A DNA stretch of 64,000 bases from AP-15 sp963788085 (GCA_963788085.1 CAWBFS010000041.1:5212-69211), one strand, 5' to 3'; shown: positions 1 through 9,871, counted from the stretch's first letter. Numbers and translations are program-made. The notes: generated by a model from the letters alone, not told the origin.

Positions 1-39
1 TCGAGCCCGCGTCGACGACTCTTGCAGTGCGTGCCCGGT

Positions 40-288
40 TCAGGATTCGGCCAATTCCTTCTGCTCGAAAAGCTGGATCGGCTGCCCCGGCATCACCGTG
101 GAAATTGCGTGCTTGTACACCAATTGCGAATGCGCATCCCGGCGCAGCAAAACACAAAAATTATCGAACCAAGTAATAATTCCTTGCAGCTTGACGCCAT
201 TCACGAGGAAGATAGTCACTGGAGTTTTGTTTTTCCGGACGTGATTTAAGAACACGTCTTGAACGTTTTGCGATTTTTCCGGAGTCAT
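40..288 (-). CDS. hfq: RNA chaperone Hfq
   Basis: An 82-residue Sm-like protein that binds small RNAs and A/U-rich mRNA segments in the cytoplasm as a hexamer. The Sm1 region contains TIFLVNGVKLQG and FDNF (residues ~24-43), and the Sm2 region contains the typical VYKHAIST near residues 57-64, so both signature motifs are intact. Length is normal for alphaproteobacterial Hfq. The ATG at 288 was chosen because the family starts just before the SQNVQDVFLN segment; the frame stays open upstream but that part has no Hfq character. In alphaproteobacteria hfq commonly lies downstream of ntrYX, as here, which supports the call. Confidence 0.97.
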   Translation of the reverse strand: MTPEKSQNVQDVFLNHVRKNKTPVTIFLVNGVKLQGIITWFDNFCVLLRRDAHSQLVYKHAISTVMPGQPIQLFEQKELAES

Positions 289-394
289 GGGTCTTCCCCC
301 ACTCCCTTCTTGGAACCGAGCCGGCCAGTTCACACCGAAGCACTCGGGCGAGACCGCCGAGTTGCTGCAATCCAGATGGGCGCGCGCCGGCGAA

Positions 395-1067
395 TTACAA
401 GTCCCGCACAAAGTGAAACAAGGACGCAGCATCGGGGAAGACGAGGCGCGGCTCGCAACAGAGAAACTCCTCCTCGGTCCCGCCGTTGCCGAGCAAAACC
501 GGAATGCAACCGCTGTTGTAGGCGCACTCCATATCGGTACCGGTGTCGCCGACAAGCCAAACGCCCTCGCCGGGCTCGACGCCGCTCGGCTCGAGAGCGA
601 GCGCGACCGGGGCGGGGTTCGGGCTTGTCCTGCGCCGCGTCCCCTGCCCCGATGACGCTGCCGAACAGCTCCGACCAGCCGATCCGCTCGGCCTCGCATC
701 GCAGCAGAGTGCCGGTCTTGTTGCTGACCACCCCGAGGAACATACCTTCGGCGGCGAGCGCGTGGAGCAACTCATCGCGGCCCGGCAGCGGCCTCAGCCG
801 GTCAAGATGGATTGTGCGGAAAACATCGAGATAGATGCGACGCGCCTCTTCCCATCGCTCGCCGAAATGAAGCGGAAAGCTCTCGCGCAGACTGAGCCGG
901 ACGCGTTCTTTGGTCTCCCGCAGCGACCACAACGGCTTCTCCATCGCCGCCATGACGGCGTTGAGCGCTTCGTGGATTGTCGTCCAGCTGTCGACCAGCG
1001 TGTTGTCCCAGTCGAACAAGATCGCCCGCGGCCGGGTGAGACCCTGCGGCGTTGCCGCCGCGAGCAT
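395..1067 (-). CDS. HAD-superfamily phosphatase (phosphoglycolate-phosphatase-like), frameshifted
   Basis: A HAD hydrolase of about 223 residues that should dephosphorylate a small phosphorylated metabolite; the substrate is not visible. HAD motif I is FDWDNTLVDSW near the N terminus, motif II is VVSNKTG, motif III is the lysine of QDKPEP, and motif IV is LVGDTGTDMECA. Motifs I-III are in one frame and motif IV plus the C terminus (FHFVRDL) are in another. Removing one C from the C-rich stretch near 612-620 joins them as DKPEPAPVALAL. The break is therefore either a sequencing indel or a recent mutation. The gene sits between ntrX and hfq, where many relatives have trkA or other genes. Confidence 0.82.
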
Positions 1068-1275
1068 TGACGGCGCTCACGCCACTGCCGCGACATGAGC
1101 CAGATAATGCTCGCGCGATCTTCGAGAGAGGCGCCCGGGCGCGTCACTTCCGACCGGGTCACAATCGATGCAACGGTGCGGCAGATATTGCCCATCGACG
1201 TAAGCGAGACGCGCCATTGATTTTTATCCCCCATGACCCCGCCCTCGCCCTTCCCCGAGAGCTGGGACCGGAGGT

Positions 1276-2676
1276 TTAAGCTCCGACTTTCAACGGACGA
1301 TCATTGCCGAAAACACCCAGAGATTTCAACTTCCGGTGCAGGGCGGACCGCTCCATCCCGACAAAAGCCGCGGTCCGCGAGATGTTCCCGCCAAACCGGG
1401 TAACTTGAGCGATAAGATATTCCCGCTCGAACACCTCTCTCGCATCGCGCATCGGCAACGTCATGATTTCGCTCCCCTTGTCCCATTTCACGACGGTTGG
1501 AGCGATCGCGGTGATTTCGTTCGGGAGCATATCGGCGCGCAGCGGCTCGCGCGCGTCGCCAGGGGCCATGATCAACAGCCAATCGATGACGTTGCGCAGC
1601 TGCCGCACATTGCCAGGCCACGTATAAGCCTGCAGCGCCGCCATCGCATCCTCGCCGAACTCGCGAGGGGTGAGCCGCGCCGCTTCGGACGCCCGAGCCA
1701 TGAAGTGACGCGCCATCAGTGGGATGTCCTCGCGCCGGTCACGCAGCGGGGCCAGGCGAATCGGCACGACGCTCAACCGGTAGAACAGATCCTCGCGGAA
1801 CCGCCCGGCGCTGATCTCGCCTCCGAGTTCCCGATTTGACGAGGCGACCACCCGGACATCGACCTCGACGCGGCTCGACCCCCCTACCCTCTCGAAAGTC
1901 TGCTCCTGCAGCGCACGCACGATCTTGCCTTGCGTCTCGAGCGGCATGTCCGCCACTTCGTCGAGGAACAACGTGCCGCCATGCGCGCGCTCGAAGGTGC
2001 CCACTTTGCGCGGCGCGCCATCGATCCGGGTTTCGGTCCCGAACAGCTCGATTTCGAGCCGCTCGGGGCGCATCGTCGCGCAGTTGACCGGAACAAAGGG
2101 CCCCTTCGAGCGCCGGGAGCGCGCGTGCAGGAGACGCCCGACAACCTCCTTGCCCGAGCCAGGCGGGCCGGTGATCAGAACCCGGCTGCCCGTCGGCGCC
2201 ACCCGCTCGATCTGCTGCCGCAGCTGGCTGGCCGCCGGCGAGATGCCCACGAGATCGAGGTCGCCTCCGGCGCGCAGCCGTAGCTCCTCGTTCTCCCGCC
2301 GCAACTGCGCCGCCTCTATCGCGCGCTCGACAACCAGCAGCAAGCGATCTGATTTGAAGGGCTTTTCGAGAAAATCGTAAGCCCCCAGCTTGATCGCCTC
2401 GACAGCCGTTTCGATCGTTCCATGGCCGCTGATCATGACCACCGGCACTGATGGCATCTCGACGCGCAGCTGCTTTAGGATCTCGATCCCTTCGAGCCCC
2501 CCTGCCTGTAGCCAGATATCGAGTATGACGAGCGTGGGCTGCCGCGCCTGGATCGCGGCCAAGGTTTGCGTCGTGTCGGCAGCTTCGCGAGTGGCGTAGC
2601 CCTCGTCCTTGAGCACGCCCGCAATCAGCATGCGGATATCGGCTTCGTCGTCGACGATCAGAATATCATGCGCCAT
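1276..2676 (-). CDS. ntrX: Nitrogen-related response regulator NtrX
   Basis: A 466-residue NtrC-class response regulator, partner of the NtrY sensor immediately upstream. The receiver domain (1-120) has the acidic pair near residues 10-11 and phosphoacceptor Asp ~53 in VILDIWL. The AAA+ domain follows, with Walker A GPPGSGKE and Walker B-like GGTLFLDEVADM. The sigma-54-contacting GAFTGA loop is absent: the corresponding stretch reads IDGAPRKVG, as is known for alphaproteobacterial NtrX. A Fis-type helix-turn-helix ends the protein (GGNISRTAAFVGMERSALHR). It overlaps ntrY by 11 bases, indicating co-transcription and translational coupling. The missing loop means classical sigma-54 activation is doubtful. 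Confidence 0.95.
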   Translation of the reverse strand: MAHDILIVDDEADIRMLIAGVLKDEGYATREAADTTQTLAAIQARQPTLVILDIWLQAGGLEGIEILKQLRVEMPSVPVVMISGHGTIETAVEAIKLGAYDFLEKPFKSDRLLLVVERAIEAAQLRRENEELRLRAGGDLDLVGISPAASQLRQQIERVAPTGSRVLITGPPGSGKEVVGRLLHARSRRSKGPFVPVNCATMRPERLEIELFGTETRIDGAPRKVGTFERAHGGTLFLDEVADMPLETQGKIVRALQEQTFERVGGSSRVEVDVRVVASSNRELGGEISAGRFREDLFYRLSVVPIRLAPLRDRREDIPLMARHFMARASEAARLTPREFGEDAMAALQAYTWPGNVRQLRNVIDWLLIMAPGDAREPLRADMLPNEITAIAPTVVKWDKGSEIMTLPMRDAREVFEREYLIAQVTRFGGNISRTAAFVGMERSALHRKLKSLGVFGNDRPLKVGA

Positions 2677-4912
2677 GGCTGATCGGGCTCAATTCCATGG
2701 GCTCATCCGCTGCGTCGAGACGTTGCGCAGCGCGAATCTCCGAGGCGGTAAAATGGAGACTGACGCGGGCGCCCTCCGTCTCCCCATCCTCCAGAACGAG
2801 CTCACCGTGGTGATCTTCCATGATCTTCTTGACGATGGCCAGACCCAAGCCCGTGCCTTTTGCCCGCGTTGTGACATAAGGCTCGGTCAATTGCTCGCGC
2901 CCATGCTGCGGCAAGCCTTTCCCGTTGTCTTCGACAATCACGGCAACTTGGCCATCTTCGTCCGCAACCGACACCCGGATGCGTCCTGGCGGGCTCGCGC
3001 TATCTTCTGCCCGGCGCGCTTCGATCGATTCGATCGCATTCTTGACGATATTGATCAACGCCTGACCAACCAAGCGCGTGTCGCAGTTGACCGCCACCGG
3101 GCTTCCCGGGAACAGCGGTTCGAAAACGATCTCGGGATGGGCGGTGCGCTGCAGGAATACGGCCCGGTGCACGATTTCCACCAGGTTTTCGCGCTTGAGC
3201 ACCGGCGTCGGCATTCGAGCAAAGGACGAGAATTCATCGATCATCCGGCCAATATCCCCGACGTGCCGAATTATCGTGTCCGTGCAGATCGTAAAGGTTT
3301 CGGCGTCGTTCTTGATCTCCTTCAAGTATCTGCGCCGTAATCGTTCCGCAGCCAACTGGATCGGCGTCAGCGGATTTTTGATTTCATGGGCGATGCGACG
3401 GGCGATGTCGGCCCAGGCCGCCTTGCGTTGGGCCGACAACAGCTCGGTGATATCGTCAAAAGTCACGACAAAACCGCTGATATCACGGCCATTGTGCTCG
3501 GCGGCGATGCGCACGAGCAAGGTACGGGTGCTGTTCCCACGAATCAGTTCGACCTGCGACTGCGCCAGGCGATCCGGACGGCGTTCCGCCTCGTCGAGCA
3601 AGCCCCCCATTTCCGGGGCGACCTCGGCGAGGTCCTGTCCGATCGCTTGTTCGAGATCCGTTCCGAGCAGCGCCGTGGCCGAACGATTGGGCAGATTGAC
3701 CCGGCCCAGGGTATCGAGCCCGATCACCCCGGCCGAGACCCCAGTCAGCACGGTCTCGGTAAACCGCCGCCGCTCGTCGAGCTGCCGATTGGCCTCCCTG
3801 AGCTCGCGCTGTTGACTTTCGATCTGATAGGTCATTCGGTTGAAGGCGCGACTCAGCGACGCCAGTTCGTCGTCCTTCTCGCCTTCGGGCACACGGGCCG
3901 CGAGATCGCCGCCGCGGACCTGCTCGGCCGCAGTGATAAGGCGGCTGATCGGACCGGCAAACTGGGCGGCAAAATGGATGCCGATCGCCACCGCCGCGAC
4001 CAGGAACAGCATCGCCACCATCATAAAGATCAACGCGAAGGTAATCTGAAACCCGGAGCGTTGGCCTTCCATCTGTTCGTACAACGCGGCGGCCCGCTGG
4101 GTCTCCTCCATGTGATTTAAGACCCGCGGTTCGATAAACCGTCCGACATAAAGATAGACGTCGCCGAACTGGTTGAGGCGCACCAGAGCCCGCACCCGGT
4201 CATCGCTGTCGTTGGTCATTATCGCCACATCGCCGGTGTCGGCGAGGTGGATCGCGTCATCGGGAACGGGCTCGAAACCGAGGGTGAAGGAAAGACTGGA
4301 CCGCGCCAGCGTATTGCCGGCGCGGTCGAATACCATCGCCTCGGTCAGGCCGCGCAGGGCGGCCTGAGCCGACACCACCTGCTGCAAGTGCTGGGGATTG
4401 AGCGCCAGCTGCACGGAATCGCGATTGAGGTCGTTGGCCATCGCCAAGACATCGGCGCGGATCGCCTGCTGATGTTCGTGCAGATAGGCTTCAGCGACGG
4501 CCAGAGATTCGGTGATCGCTGTACGCACTCTGTCGCTGAACCAGGACTCCACGCCAAAGCTGAAGAAAAGATAGGAGAACCCGGCGACGATGATCGTCGG
4601 CAGTACCGCGATCAGGCTGAACAGCACGACCAGCCGGATCTGCAGCCGCGAGCCGGCAAGGCCGCGCCGCCGCTCGGCCCAGACCTCGATCAGGCGCTTG
4701 GCGATCACCGCACCGAGCGCCAGCAGCAAGATCAGATCGAGGTTCAGGAGCGCCAGGACGGCGCTGGGATGCGGTCCGAAAGGCGGTGCGCCGGTCAGTG
4801 CGAGGTAGGTCGCGATCCCCGAAGCGAGGGCCGATATCGCAAGGGCGATAGCCAGCTTGTGACCCAAGCCGATACGGCCGGCCCAAATTCCCATCCGCCG
4901 CATCGGGTTCAT
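2666..4912 (-). CDS. ntrY: Sensor histidine kinase NtrY
   Basis: A 748-residue membrane histidine kinase implicated in nitrogen and redox sensing. Hydrophobic segments near residues 20-60 and 85-110 and another near 285-310 bracket a large extracytoplasmic region. A HAMP domain (AAQFAGPISRL onward) and a PAS-like segment follow. The H-box is RRIAHEIKNPLTPIQL and the ATP-binding N/G boxes include NAIES, EDNGKGLP and TKAKG-like RAKGTGLGLAIVKK. Length fits NtrY (700-780). The ATG at 4912 follows a 106-base gap from ntrC, and the 3' end overlaps ntrX. It phosphorylates NtrX and, in some species, cross-talks with NtrC. Confidence 0.95.
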   Translation of the reverse strand: MNPMRRMGIWAGRIGLGHKLAIALAISALASGIATYLALTGAPPFGPHPSAVLALLNLDLILLLALGAVIAKRLIEVWAERRRGLAGSRLQIRLVVLFSLIAVLPTIIVAGFSYLFFSFGVESWFSDRVRTAITESLAVAEAYLHEHQQAIRADVLAMANDLNRDSVQLALNPQHLQQVVSAQAALRGLTEAMVFDRAGNTLARSSLSFTLGFEPVPDDAIHLADTGDVAIMTNDSDDRVRALVRLNQFGDVYLYVGRFIEPRVLNHMEETQRAAALYEQMEGQRSGFQITFALIFMMVAMLFLVAAVAIGIHFAAQFAGPISRLITAAEQVRGGDLAARVPEGEKDDELASLSRAFNRMTYQIESQQRELREANRQLDERRRFTETVLTGVSAGVIGLDTLGRVNLPNRSATALLGTDLEQAIGQDLAEVAPEMGGLLDEAERRPDRLAQSQVELIRGNSTRTLLVRIAAEHNGRDISGFVVTFDDITELLSAQRKAAWADIARRIAHEIKNPLTPIQLAAERLRRRYLKEIKNDAETFTICTDTIIRHVGDIGRMIDEFSSFARMPTPVLKRENLVEIVHRAVFLQRTAHPEIVFEPLFPGSPVAVNCDTRLVGQALINIVKNAIESIEARRAEDSASPPGRIRVSVADEDGQVAVIVEDNGKGLPQHGREQLTEPYVTTRAKGTGLGLAIVKKIMEDHHGELVLEDGETEGARVSLHFTASEIRAAQRLDAADEPMELSPISHGA

Positions 4913-5018
4913 TCAAAGACCTCCACCCGAACTCCGCCGCGGACGGCTTTGATACAAACGACTCAAATTATCTCCGGCCGGTGCCTTAGTGGCGTGGCGG
5001 GTAGTGTCGATCCGGTGA

Positions 5019-6461
5019 TTATTTTAAGCCGCGGACCACCGGGATGTCCAATTCGCGGATCTTCTTGCGCAATGTGTTGCGATTGAGGCCGAGTAGATGC
5101 GCGGCCCGGATTTGGTTGCCGCGGGTCGCCCCGAGGGTCAATAGGATCAGCGGCCGCTCCACCTCCCGCAGCACCCGGTCGTAGAGCCCGGCCGCCGGCA
5201 AGCCGCCTTTATGCGCGGCGAAATAGCCTTTGATGTGGCGCTCGACCGCCGCTGCGAGCCCCTCTCCGCTCGGTCCCTCCCCGGGATCACCCGTCGCCGG
5301 CGTGTCGCCGAGCTCGGCTTCGATAACCCCGACCCCGATTACCTCCTGCGAATAGAGCGCCGCCAGCCGCCGAACCAAGTTCTCCAGCTCACGCACGTTC
5401 CCGGGCCAGCGATAAGTGCGCAGCCGCTCCATTGCGGCATCGTCGAGCCGCTTCAACGGCAGCCCTTCCCGTACCGCGAGCGTCGCAAAGTGGCGGACCA
5501 GCGCGGGTATGTCGGCGCTTCGTTCCCGCAGCGGCGGCAGGCGTATAGGCGCCACGTTCAAACGGTAAAACAGGTCTTCGCGGAACAGACCCTGCCGGAT
5601 CAGGTGCCGCAGCTCGTGATGCGTGGCGGCGATGATCCGCACATCGGCGCGGATCGGGACGCGGCCGCCCACCGCGGTGAACTCTCCCTCCTGCAACACC
5701 CGCAGCAGACGGGTTTGTGCTTCGATCGGCATATCGCCGATTTCGTCGAGAAACAGTGTCCCGCCCTGAGCCTGTTCAAACCGTCCGATGCCGCGCGCCG
5801 TCGCGCCGGTAAAAGCGCCCTTTTCGTGGCCGAACAATTCGCTCTCGATCAGCTCGCGCGGGATCGCGGCCATGTTTATCGCGACAAAAGGACCGCTGCG
5901 GCGCTTGCCGTAATTGTGCAAGGCTCGGGCGACCAGCTCCTTCCCGGTGCCGCTCTCGCCCATGATCATCACCGTGAGGTCGGTTCCCATCAACCGGGCA
6001 ATGATCCGATAGATCTCCTGCATCGCCGGCGAGCGGCCGATCAGGGGCAGCTGGTCTTCGGTCTCTTCTTCGGCATAAGGCGCCGGAGCCTCATGCGGAG
6101 TGCTCAGGGCCCGCTCGACCACACTGACCAGCTCGCGCAGATCAAATGGCTTTGGGAGATATTCGAACGCGCCCCGCTCCGTCGCCTTGACGGCGGTCAG
6201 CAGCGTATTCTGCGCGCTCATGACGATGATGCGCAGCTCCGGGCGGATTTTCTTGATACGCGGGATCAGATCGAGGCCGTTCTCGTCCGGCATGATCACG
6301 TCGGTAATGACGAGGTCGCCCTCGCCCTCGGCAACCCATCGCCACAGAGTCGCGGCATTGCCGGTCATCCGCACATCGTGGCCGAGCCGGATCAGCGCCT
6401 GATTGAGCACCATCCGGATCGCGCGATCGTCATCTGCCACCAGGATCGTCGACGCCATCAC
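5019..6461 (-). CDS. ntrC: Nitrogen regulation response regulator NtrC
   Basis: A 480-residue sigma-54-dependent activator of nitrogen-assimilation genes. The receiver domain has phosphoacceptor Asp ~54 in VITDVIMPDENG. The AAA+ domain has Walker A GESGTGKE, the GAFTGA loop in HEKGAFTGATARG, and Walker B GGTLFLDEIGDM. The C-terminal Fis-type HTH is GNQIRAAHLLGLNRNTLRKK. Unlike NtrX next door, all elements for sigma-54 contact are present. Start is GTG at 6461 or the adjacent ATG at 6458; both overlap the ntrB stop, so the pair is translationally coupled. Likely targets in this window include the ammonium-transporter genes near 36-40 kb, one of which has a sigma-54-like promoter. Confidence 0.96.
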   Translation of the reverse strand: MMASTILVADDDRAIRMVLNQALIRLGHDVRMTGNAATLWRWVAEGEGDLVITDVIMPDENGLDLIPRIKKIRPELRIIVMSAQNTLLTAVKATERGAFEYLPKPFDLRELVSVVERALSTPHEAPAPYAEEETEDQLPLIGRSPAMQEIYRIIARLMGTDLTVMIMGESGTGKELVARALHNYGKRRSGPFVAINMAAIPRELIESELFGHEKGAFTGATARGIGRFEQAQGGTLFLDEIGDMPIEAQTRLLRVLQEGEFTAVGGRVPIRADVRIIAATHHELRHLIRQGLFREDLFYRLNVAPIRLPPLRERSADIPALVRHFATLAVREGLPLKRLDDAAMERLRTYRWPGNVRELENLVRRLAALYSQEVIGVGVIEAELGDTPATGDPGEGPSGEGLAAAVERHIKGYFAAHKGGLPAAGLYDRVLREVERPLILLTLGATRGNQIRAAHLLGLNRNTLRKKIRELDIPVVRGLK

Positions 6462-7600
6462 GCAGCACCGTCTTGCGCGACCACCGGCAGAAACACCCGG
6501 AACACGGTTCGCCGGGGCTGGCTGTCGAATTCGATCACGCCGCCGTGGTCGCCGATTACCTTGGCGACCAGTGCAAGACCGAGGCCAGTGCCGTTCCGTT
6601 TTGTCGTGACGAACGGTTCGAAGAGATAAGACCGCAGGTCTTCCGGGATGCCGCCGCCATTGTCGGTCACCGACACCATCAGGGGCAGGTGCTGTCGGCC
6701 CTCGCCGCTCGGACGCGTGAGGCGCAGACCGTGCCGATAAGCCGTCGAAAGAATGATTTCGCCGTCGACATTCGGCACTGCCTCGGCCGCATTCTTGACG
6801 AGATTTAGAAAGACTTGAACGAGCAGGTCGCGATTGCCGTGAACCGATGGCAGCGAGGGGTCGTATTCTTCGACAAGTCGGACGTGACGGGCAAAACCGG
6901 ATTGCGCCGCCCTGCGCACGCGCTCGAGCACTTCGTGGATGTTGACCACTTCGCGTTCGATCGGCCGGTGATCGGAGAACGCTTCCATGCGATCGAGGAG
7001 CGCGACGATGCGGTCGGTTTCGTCGCAGATCAGCTGGGTCAGCTCACGCCCTGCCGGATCGGCATCCTGCTCCAGCAATTGCGCCGCGCCGCGAATCCCG
7101 GAAAGCGGGTTCTTGACCTCATGGGCGAGCATGGCCGCCATCCCGGTAATCGAGCGGGCGGCGTTCCGATGGGTCAGGTGGCGGTCCATCATCTCCGCCA
7201 TCGAGCGCTCGTGCAGTGTGAGCACGAGCATGTCCGCACCGTCGCCGGTCAGCGCTCCCTGAATGGTGACCAGGCGACCTGGGAACCGCGGTCCCTCGAG
7301 GAGAATGTCATACTCGGAAATCGTATTGCCAATCCGCCACACCGAGTCGACGAGAGCGAGCAGGGGGCTGTGCGGCGCCACGAGATCGGCGAGCGCGCTG
7401 CCGCACAGCGCAGCCGCGCCGGAACCGAAAAACTGCTCGGCGGCCGGGTTGACGAACCGGATGCTTCCGCCCCGATCGATAACGATCACCGGAAGGGCGA
7501 GAGCTGCTAGGATCACCGTCGCTTCGGGTTGGGCTACCCCGAGAGGACGTTGCTTCGGGTTCGAGCTTCCGCGGTGCCGAAACGGCGTCCTGATGATCAT
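6458..7600 (-). CDS. ntrB: Nitrogen regulation sensor kinase/phosphatase NtrB
   Basis: A soluble histidine kinase of 380 residues that phosphorylates NtrC under nitrogen limitation and dephosphorylates it when bound by PII. A PAS domain is at the N terminus (IDRGGSIRFVNPAAEQFFG), the H-box is MLAHEVKNPLSGIRGAAQLL, and the catalytic domain has NLVKNAAEAV, DNGGGIP and KRNGTGLGLALV. The chosen ATG at 7600 overlaps the dusB stop codon as ATGA, the classic dusB(nifR3)-ntrB-ntrC organisation. Longer in-frame extensions run into dusB coding sequence in another phase and are rejected. No membrane segment is present, as expected for NtrB. Confidence 0.96.
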   Translation of the reverse strand: MIIRTPFRHRGSSNPKQRPLGVAQPEATVILAALALPVIVIDRGGSIRFVNPAAEQFFGSGAAALCGSALADLVAPHSPLLALVDSVWRIGNTISEYDILLEGPRFPGRLVTIQGALTGDGADMLVLTLHERSMAEMMDRHLTHRNAARSITGMAAMLAHEVKNPLSGIRGAAQLLEQDADPAGRELTQLICDETDRIVALLDRMEAFSDHRPIEREVVNIHEVLERVRRAAQSGFARHVRLVEEYDPSLPSVHGNRDLLVQVFLNLVKNAAEAVPNVDGEIILSTAYRHGLRLTRPSGEGRQHLPLMVSVTDNGGGIPEDLRSYLFEPFVTTKRNGTGLGLALVAKVIGDHGGVIEFDSQPRRTVFRVFLPVVAQDGAA

Positions 7601-8583
7601 GTCGTCTCGCGGGCCAGCAGCGGCTCGTAAAAGGATCGAATCAGGTTCCGAACGCGCGCGACATCGATGGTATCGTTGACCGCCGCGCGAAATTCCGCCG
7701 ACCCAGGCAGGCCTTTCGAGTACCAGGAAACGTGCTTGCGTGCGATCCGCACGCCCACCGCAGTCCCATAATGCAGGAGCATTTCCTCGTAATGGCCGAG
7801 CACGATCTCGAGCTGCGCCGCGAGCGGCGGGTCCGGAACCCGCCGGCGGGTCTTCAGCCATTCGATCACCTGGCGGACGAACCACGGCCGTCCGTAGCAG
7901 CCGCGGCCGATCATCAATCCGTCGGCGCCGGATTCCTCCAACGCTCGGTCGGCATCATCGAGCGTGCTTATATCCCCATTGGCAATGACCGGGATCGATA
8001 CTGCTTCCTTGACTTGGCGAATGAACCTCCAATCGGCGGAGCCGGCATAAAGCTGGCAACGGGTCCGGCCGTGCACCGTGATCATGCGGATGCCGCAGGC
8101 CTCGGCGATGTGGGCGAGCCGCGGCGCGTTGCGGTTTCGCTCGTCCCATCCGGTGCGCATCTTCAAGGTGACCGGCAGGTCGACCGCCTTCACCGTCTCA
8201 TCGAGTATTCGCGCGGCATGGGTCTCGTCGCGCATCAGCGCCGATCCGGCGTGTCCGTTGACCACCTTTTTCACCGGACAACCGAAATTTATGTCGATGA
8301 TCCGCGCCCCACGCTCAGCGTTGAGCTTTGCCGCCTGCGCCATGACTCGCGGTTCGCAGCCGGCCAGCTGCACGGCCATTGGCTGCTCGTCGGTACAGCT
8401 TTTGGCCATCGTCATAGACTGGCGGGTCTCGCGGATCATCGCTTCACTGGCGATCATTTCGGAAACGACGAGACCGGCGCCGAGCCGCTTCACAAGCCTG
8501 CGGAACGGCAGATCGCTGACCCCCGACATCGGAGCGAGGATAACCGGATCGTCAAGGGTTACAGCGCCGATCGGGATGCCCAT
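7597..8583 (-). CDS. dusB: tRNA-dihydrouridine synthase DusB (NifR3)
   Basis: A flavoenzyme of 328 residues that reduces specific uridines to dihydrouridine in tRNA. The TIM-barrel signature includes VILAPMSGVSDLPFRRL at the N terminus, the catalytic cysteine in DINFGCPVKKVVNGHAGSAL, and the FMN-phosphate-binding region NGDISTLDDADR with GLMIGRGCYGRPW. It is the first gene of the ntr operon and overlaps ntrB by four bases. The gene is divergent from ispDF across a 133-base gap that must hold both promoters. Length is typical for the family (320-340). Confidence 0.95.
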   Translation of the reverse strand: MGIPIGAVTLDDPVILAPMSGVSDLPFRRLVKRLGAGLVVSEMIASEAMIRETRQSMTMAKSCTDEQPMAVQLAGCEPRVMAQAAKLNAERGARIIDINFGCPVKKVVNGHAGSALMRDETHAARILDETVKAVDLPVTLKMRTGWDERNRNAPRLAHIAEACGIRMITVHGRTRCQLYAGSADWRFIRQVKEAVSIPVIANGDISTLDDADRALEESGADGLMIGRGCYGRPWFVRQVIEWLKTRRRVPDPPLAAQLEIVLGHYEEMLLHYGTAVGVRIARKHVSWYSKGLPGSAEFRAAVNDTIDVARVRNLIRSFYEPLLARETT

Positions 8584-8716
8584 AGAATACGCAACTATCC
8601 ACTTTGCCTACCGAATAGGCAGATGTTAGCCGCTTTCATTTTGCGCCGCAACATCAATCCCAGTCGCAAATAGCCGGCGTAATGGGAAATAGGCCGGCCG
8701 TGGGTTAAGCTTAGCC

Positions 8717-9871
8717 ATGTCTTCGGTTTATGCGCTCGTGGTCGCGGCGGGCCAGGGCACCCGATTTGGCGGCTCTCGTCCCAAGCAATACCTGCCGCTT
8801 GGAGGCGCCACTATCTTGCGCCATGCAGTCGCTGCGCTCGGCGAGCACAGGCGGATCACAAATGTGTTGGTCGCGATCAGGCCCGAGGACAGAGACCTGT
8901 TCGATAGCAGCATCGCCGGCTTAGCTTTGATGCCGCCGGTCGCTGGCGGCCGGACGCGCCAGGAATCCGTTCGGCTCGGCCTCGAAGCATTGGCCGCCCA
9001 TTGCCCGCACCGCGTACTCATTCATGATGGCGCGCGACCCTTTCCCGATCAGCGGCTCATCGACCGGGTCGTCGATGGTCTGGACAAGGCGGTCGCGACA
9101 ATCCCTTGCCTGCCCTTGCGCGACACGATCAAACGCGCCGAGGGCGGAACCATTCGGGAGACGATCGACCGTTCTGCGTTGTGGCGCGCCCAGACCCCGC
9201 AGGGCTTTCACTTCGATGCGATCCTCGCGGCCCACCGCGCCGCGATCGGCCGTGAGCTGACCGACGACGCCGCAGTCGCCGAAGCCGCGGGCCTGGCTCC
9301 GCTGATCGTCGAGGGCAGCGAAGACAACCTGAAAGTTACGACCCCGGAGGATCTCGCCGCCGCGGAGCGCCTGCTCGCGGCGCGGCAGGGCGATGTTCGC
9401 GTCGGCCAAGGCTTCGACGTGCACCCCTTCGCGCCGGGCGATCATCTTTGGGCATGCGGCGTCAGGGTGCCGCACGGCATGAGCCTCGCCGGACATTCCG
9501 ACGCCGATGTCGGATTGCACGCACTGACGGACGCGGTGCTCGGCGCGATCGGCGCCGGCGACATCGGGATGCATTTCCCGCCGAGCGACCCGCGCTGGCG
9601 TGGCGCGGCGTCCGACCAATTCCTGAGGCACGCCGCTGATCTCGTGCGCGCGCGAGGCGGCGCCATTGCCGCCGTCGATGTCACCGTCATCTGCGAGCGG
9701 CCCAAGATCGCGCCCTATCGCGCGGCGATGGTCGAACGCGTCGCCGCCATCCTCGGCATCGCGCCCGATCGCGTCAGCGTCAAGGCGACGACGACCGAGA
9801 AGCTCGGCTTTACCGGCCGCGCCGAGGGCATGGCCGCGCAGGCGGTAGCCACCGTGCGTCTGCCGCTCTGA
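8717..9871 (+). CDS. ispDF: Bifunctional IspD/IspF isoprenoid enzyme
   Basis: A 384-residue fusion catalysing two non-consecutive MEP-pathway steps: CTP transfer to methylerythritol 4-phosphate (IspD) and cyclisation to methylerythritol cyclodiphosphate (IspF). The IspD half (1-~220) carries the nucleotide-binding AAGQGTRFGGSRPKQYLPLGG loop and IHDGARPF. The IspF half (~228-384) has the zinc-binding GFDVHPF and LAGHSDADVGLHALTDA motif, GDIGMHFPPSDPRW, and KATTTEKLGFTGR. The fusion is common in alphaproteobacteria. It is the first gene of a plus-strand run with pgpA and pncC. Confidence 0.97.
   Translation: MSSVYALVVAAGQGTRFGGSRPKQYLPLGGATILRHAVAALGEHRRITNVLVAIRPEDRDLFDSSIAGLALMPPVAGGRTRQESVRLGLEALAAHCPHRVLIHDGARPFPDQRLIDRVVDGLDKAVATIPCLPLRDTIKRAEGGTIRETIDRSALWRAQTPQGFHFDAILAAHRAAIGRELTDDAAVAEAAGLAPLIVEGSEDNLKVTTPEDLAAAERLLAARQGDVRVGQGFDVHPFAPGDHLWACGVRVPHGMSLAGHSDADVGLHALTDAVLGAIGAGDIGMHFPPSDPRWRGAASDQFLRHAADLVRARGGAIAAVDVTVICERPKIAPYRAAMVERVAAILGIAPDRVSVKATTTEKLGFTGRAEGMAAQAVATVRLPL

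Noticed and set aside
1068..1275. Possible small gene between ntrX and the HAD gene
   Set aside because: A minus-strand frame from 1234 is open, but it runs on into the HAD gene out of phase and has no family features or ribosome-binding site.
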